Assembly: GCA_023014485.1 (NCBI GenBank)
Contig: JAJOZX010002364.1
Coordinates: forward strand, 148,501 to 212,500
DNA length: 64,000 nt
Direction: 5' to 3'
DNA from: Bathynomus jamesi
Lineage: Eukaryota > Arthropoda > Malacostraca > Isopoda > Cirolanidae
Part shown: positions 62,725 to 64,000 of the stretch, piece by piece
Numbering within the stretch: the first letter of the stretch is position 1
How the letters are laid out: the number at the start of each line of letters is the position of its first letter
Made by a program: the position numbers and the translations under genes
Notes under the pieces: generated by a model
What the model saw: the letters and a program-made list of their open reading frames with translations, nothing else
Databases searched by the model: none
Told to the model about the DNA's origin: nothing

Positions 62725-64000
62725 TTATCTAAATTTTTTGAAGGAATTCAAAACAACAGGATTGAGTTGAAAAAGACCTTTGCTTATGTTGAAGTTATTT
62801 GAAAGTTGGATAATGGCAGACTCAAGAATATTTCTATTAACAATGTTGCTAGAATGAAATAAAACTGAAGCATTATTCCAATCAATACAGTGGGATAACT
62901 CTGACAAATGGACAAAAAGAGCACTGGACAACTGTCCTGTTCTATTGGAATATTGATGCTGTTTTATACTGTGTGCAAATCCTTCCCCGTCTGACCTATG
63001 TAAAAGGAATCACATTGTTTACACCCAATTTTATAGATAATGCCTGAATTATTGGTAGGGCTATTTTTTACTATGATATTTTTCACAATATTGTTATATG
63101 AAAATAGTACTACATTAATATCCAAAAGTTTAAGTACATTAGCAATGCCTAAAAAGCCCGGGAAAAATGGAAGTACTAAAATATTTTTTGACAAAGTATG
63201 AGTGTTATTATTGACACGATAGAAAGTTCGTTTTGCCTTGTTGAGACAAGATTCCATAAACGCAGATGGGTAACACAGATCACTTCCAATACCGTTGATT
63301 TTTTCCAATTCGGCATCGATGTATTCCGGACTGGCGATCCTAAGGGCGCGGAGAAACATTGATGAAAAAATGGCCTTCTTAGTGGGGGCGTCATGTCCCG
63401 AGTAAAAGTGTACGTAGGACAAATTGTTTGTTGTTTTCCGATAGATACTAAGCTTAAAACCTGGGCTTTCCCTATGTACACGCACATCCAAAAATGGGAT
63501 TGAATTGTCTTGTTCCACTTCTAAAGTAAACTTAATGGAGGGGACTTGATCATTTAACTGAAGGAGGAAGTTATCCAGGTCACGAGTCATGTGCCAGATA
63601 CACAAAATATCGTCGACGTACCGCAACCAAGGGATGCCAACCCCCAGGATTCTCGGAATGTAAGTAATTTCGAAAAACTCCATATAAATATTGGAGAGGA
63701 GGGGCGATAAGGGGTTGCCCATGGCCATCCCAAACACTTGTTGATAATACTCGTTATTGAAAGTGAATTTACAGTCTTTGATGCAAAGTTTAATAAGTTC
63801 CAAAACAATGTGTGAAGGTAGTGGCAGGTCATACTTATGTAATTCTTGAGAGAGAAAGTCAAGCATATCATCAATCGGCACTTTTGTAAACAAAGAACAA
63901 ACTTCAAAACTGATCAATCTATCGTTAGTTTCAGTACGTGCATTATTCAATTTTACAGTAAAATCCATGGAATTTTTTACATGTGAATCAGAGATAGTTC
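62725..64000 (-). pseudogene. Penelope-like RT with GIY-YIG endonuclease, cut by the window edge
   Basis: The minus-strand frame is open from the window edge to 62964. RT motifs: SFEVCSLFTKVPIDD, KDCKFTFNN..YYQQVFGMAMG, NPLSPLLSNIYMEFFE, RYVDDILCIW (catalytic YVDD), PFLDVRVHR and IYRKTTNNLSYVHFYSGHD. A GIY-YIG start (GIIYKIGCKQCDSFYIGQT) follows, then a break at 62964. The rest of the endonuclease region (FVHLSELSHCIDWNNAS) lies in another frame to 62725. The N-terminus lies beyond the window. Confidence 0.92.

Overview
This is repeat-dense eukaryotic DNA with no recognisable host protein-coding gene. Long (TA)n, (CT)n and (AC)n microsatellites, degenerate TTAGG-like runs, a 5S-derived SINE, a dimeric tRNA-derived SINE, CR1/jockey-like LINEs, a Penelope-like element, and hAT and Tc1/mariner families point to an arthropod. 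A decapod crustacean is the best guess, but this is an inference from repeat style only.

The centre of the window (about 13.9-36.5 kb) holds two copies of one Maverick/Polinton-type endogenous DNA virus (adintovirus-like), arranged as an inverted pair. Copy A (about 13.9-27.4 kb) runs left to right: an early TATA promoter and two small exons (+); then, on the minus strand, protease, major capsid protein (MCP), basic core protein, minor capsid (penton), integrase with chromodomain, two conserved proteins of unknown function and a packaging ATPase; then PolB (+) and further unrecognised ORFs (+). Copy B (27.8-36.3 kb) is the mirror image. Its ATPase, 244-residue protein, penton and core genes are open. 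Its integrase, MCP, protease and 86-residue ORF carry frameshifts. Its PolB stops at the Exo II motif and runs in frame into a FLYWCH zinc finger. Copy A is much more decayed.

The most interesting feature is the layout of the element. In both copies a TATA box with the same core sequence sits at the capsid-side end and drives two short exons with good splice donors. The PolB reading frame begins at a splice acceptor about 6 kb away, with no ATG of its own for a long stretch. This suggests that PolB uses a spliced 5' leader crossing the antisense capsid cluster, as adenovirus E2B does. Phases agree in copy A; copy B needs one base-level lesion. A second TATA-like box, for the ATPase side, lies just upstream of that acceptor on the opposite strand. 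Adjacent late genes overlap as ATGA or TAATG.

Left flank (1-13.9 kb): SINEs, a decayed Tc1-like element with inverted ends (4.3-6.5 kb), foldback MITEs, a Penelope-like fragment, an AAT minisatellite, a complete but dead Tc1 element (11336-12498) and an AT-rich repeat array touching copy A. Right flank (36.5-64 kb): a 261-bp satellite related to the SINE core, nonautonomous hATs with perfect target duplications, LINE fragments (one with an expanded 36-bp minisatellite in its coding region), duplicated tRNA-like units, a long LINE (52.8-60.0 kb) interrupted by two hATs, one of which is itself interrupted by a mariner derivative, an inverted LINE 3' end, and a Penelope-like reverse transcriptase at the right edge.
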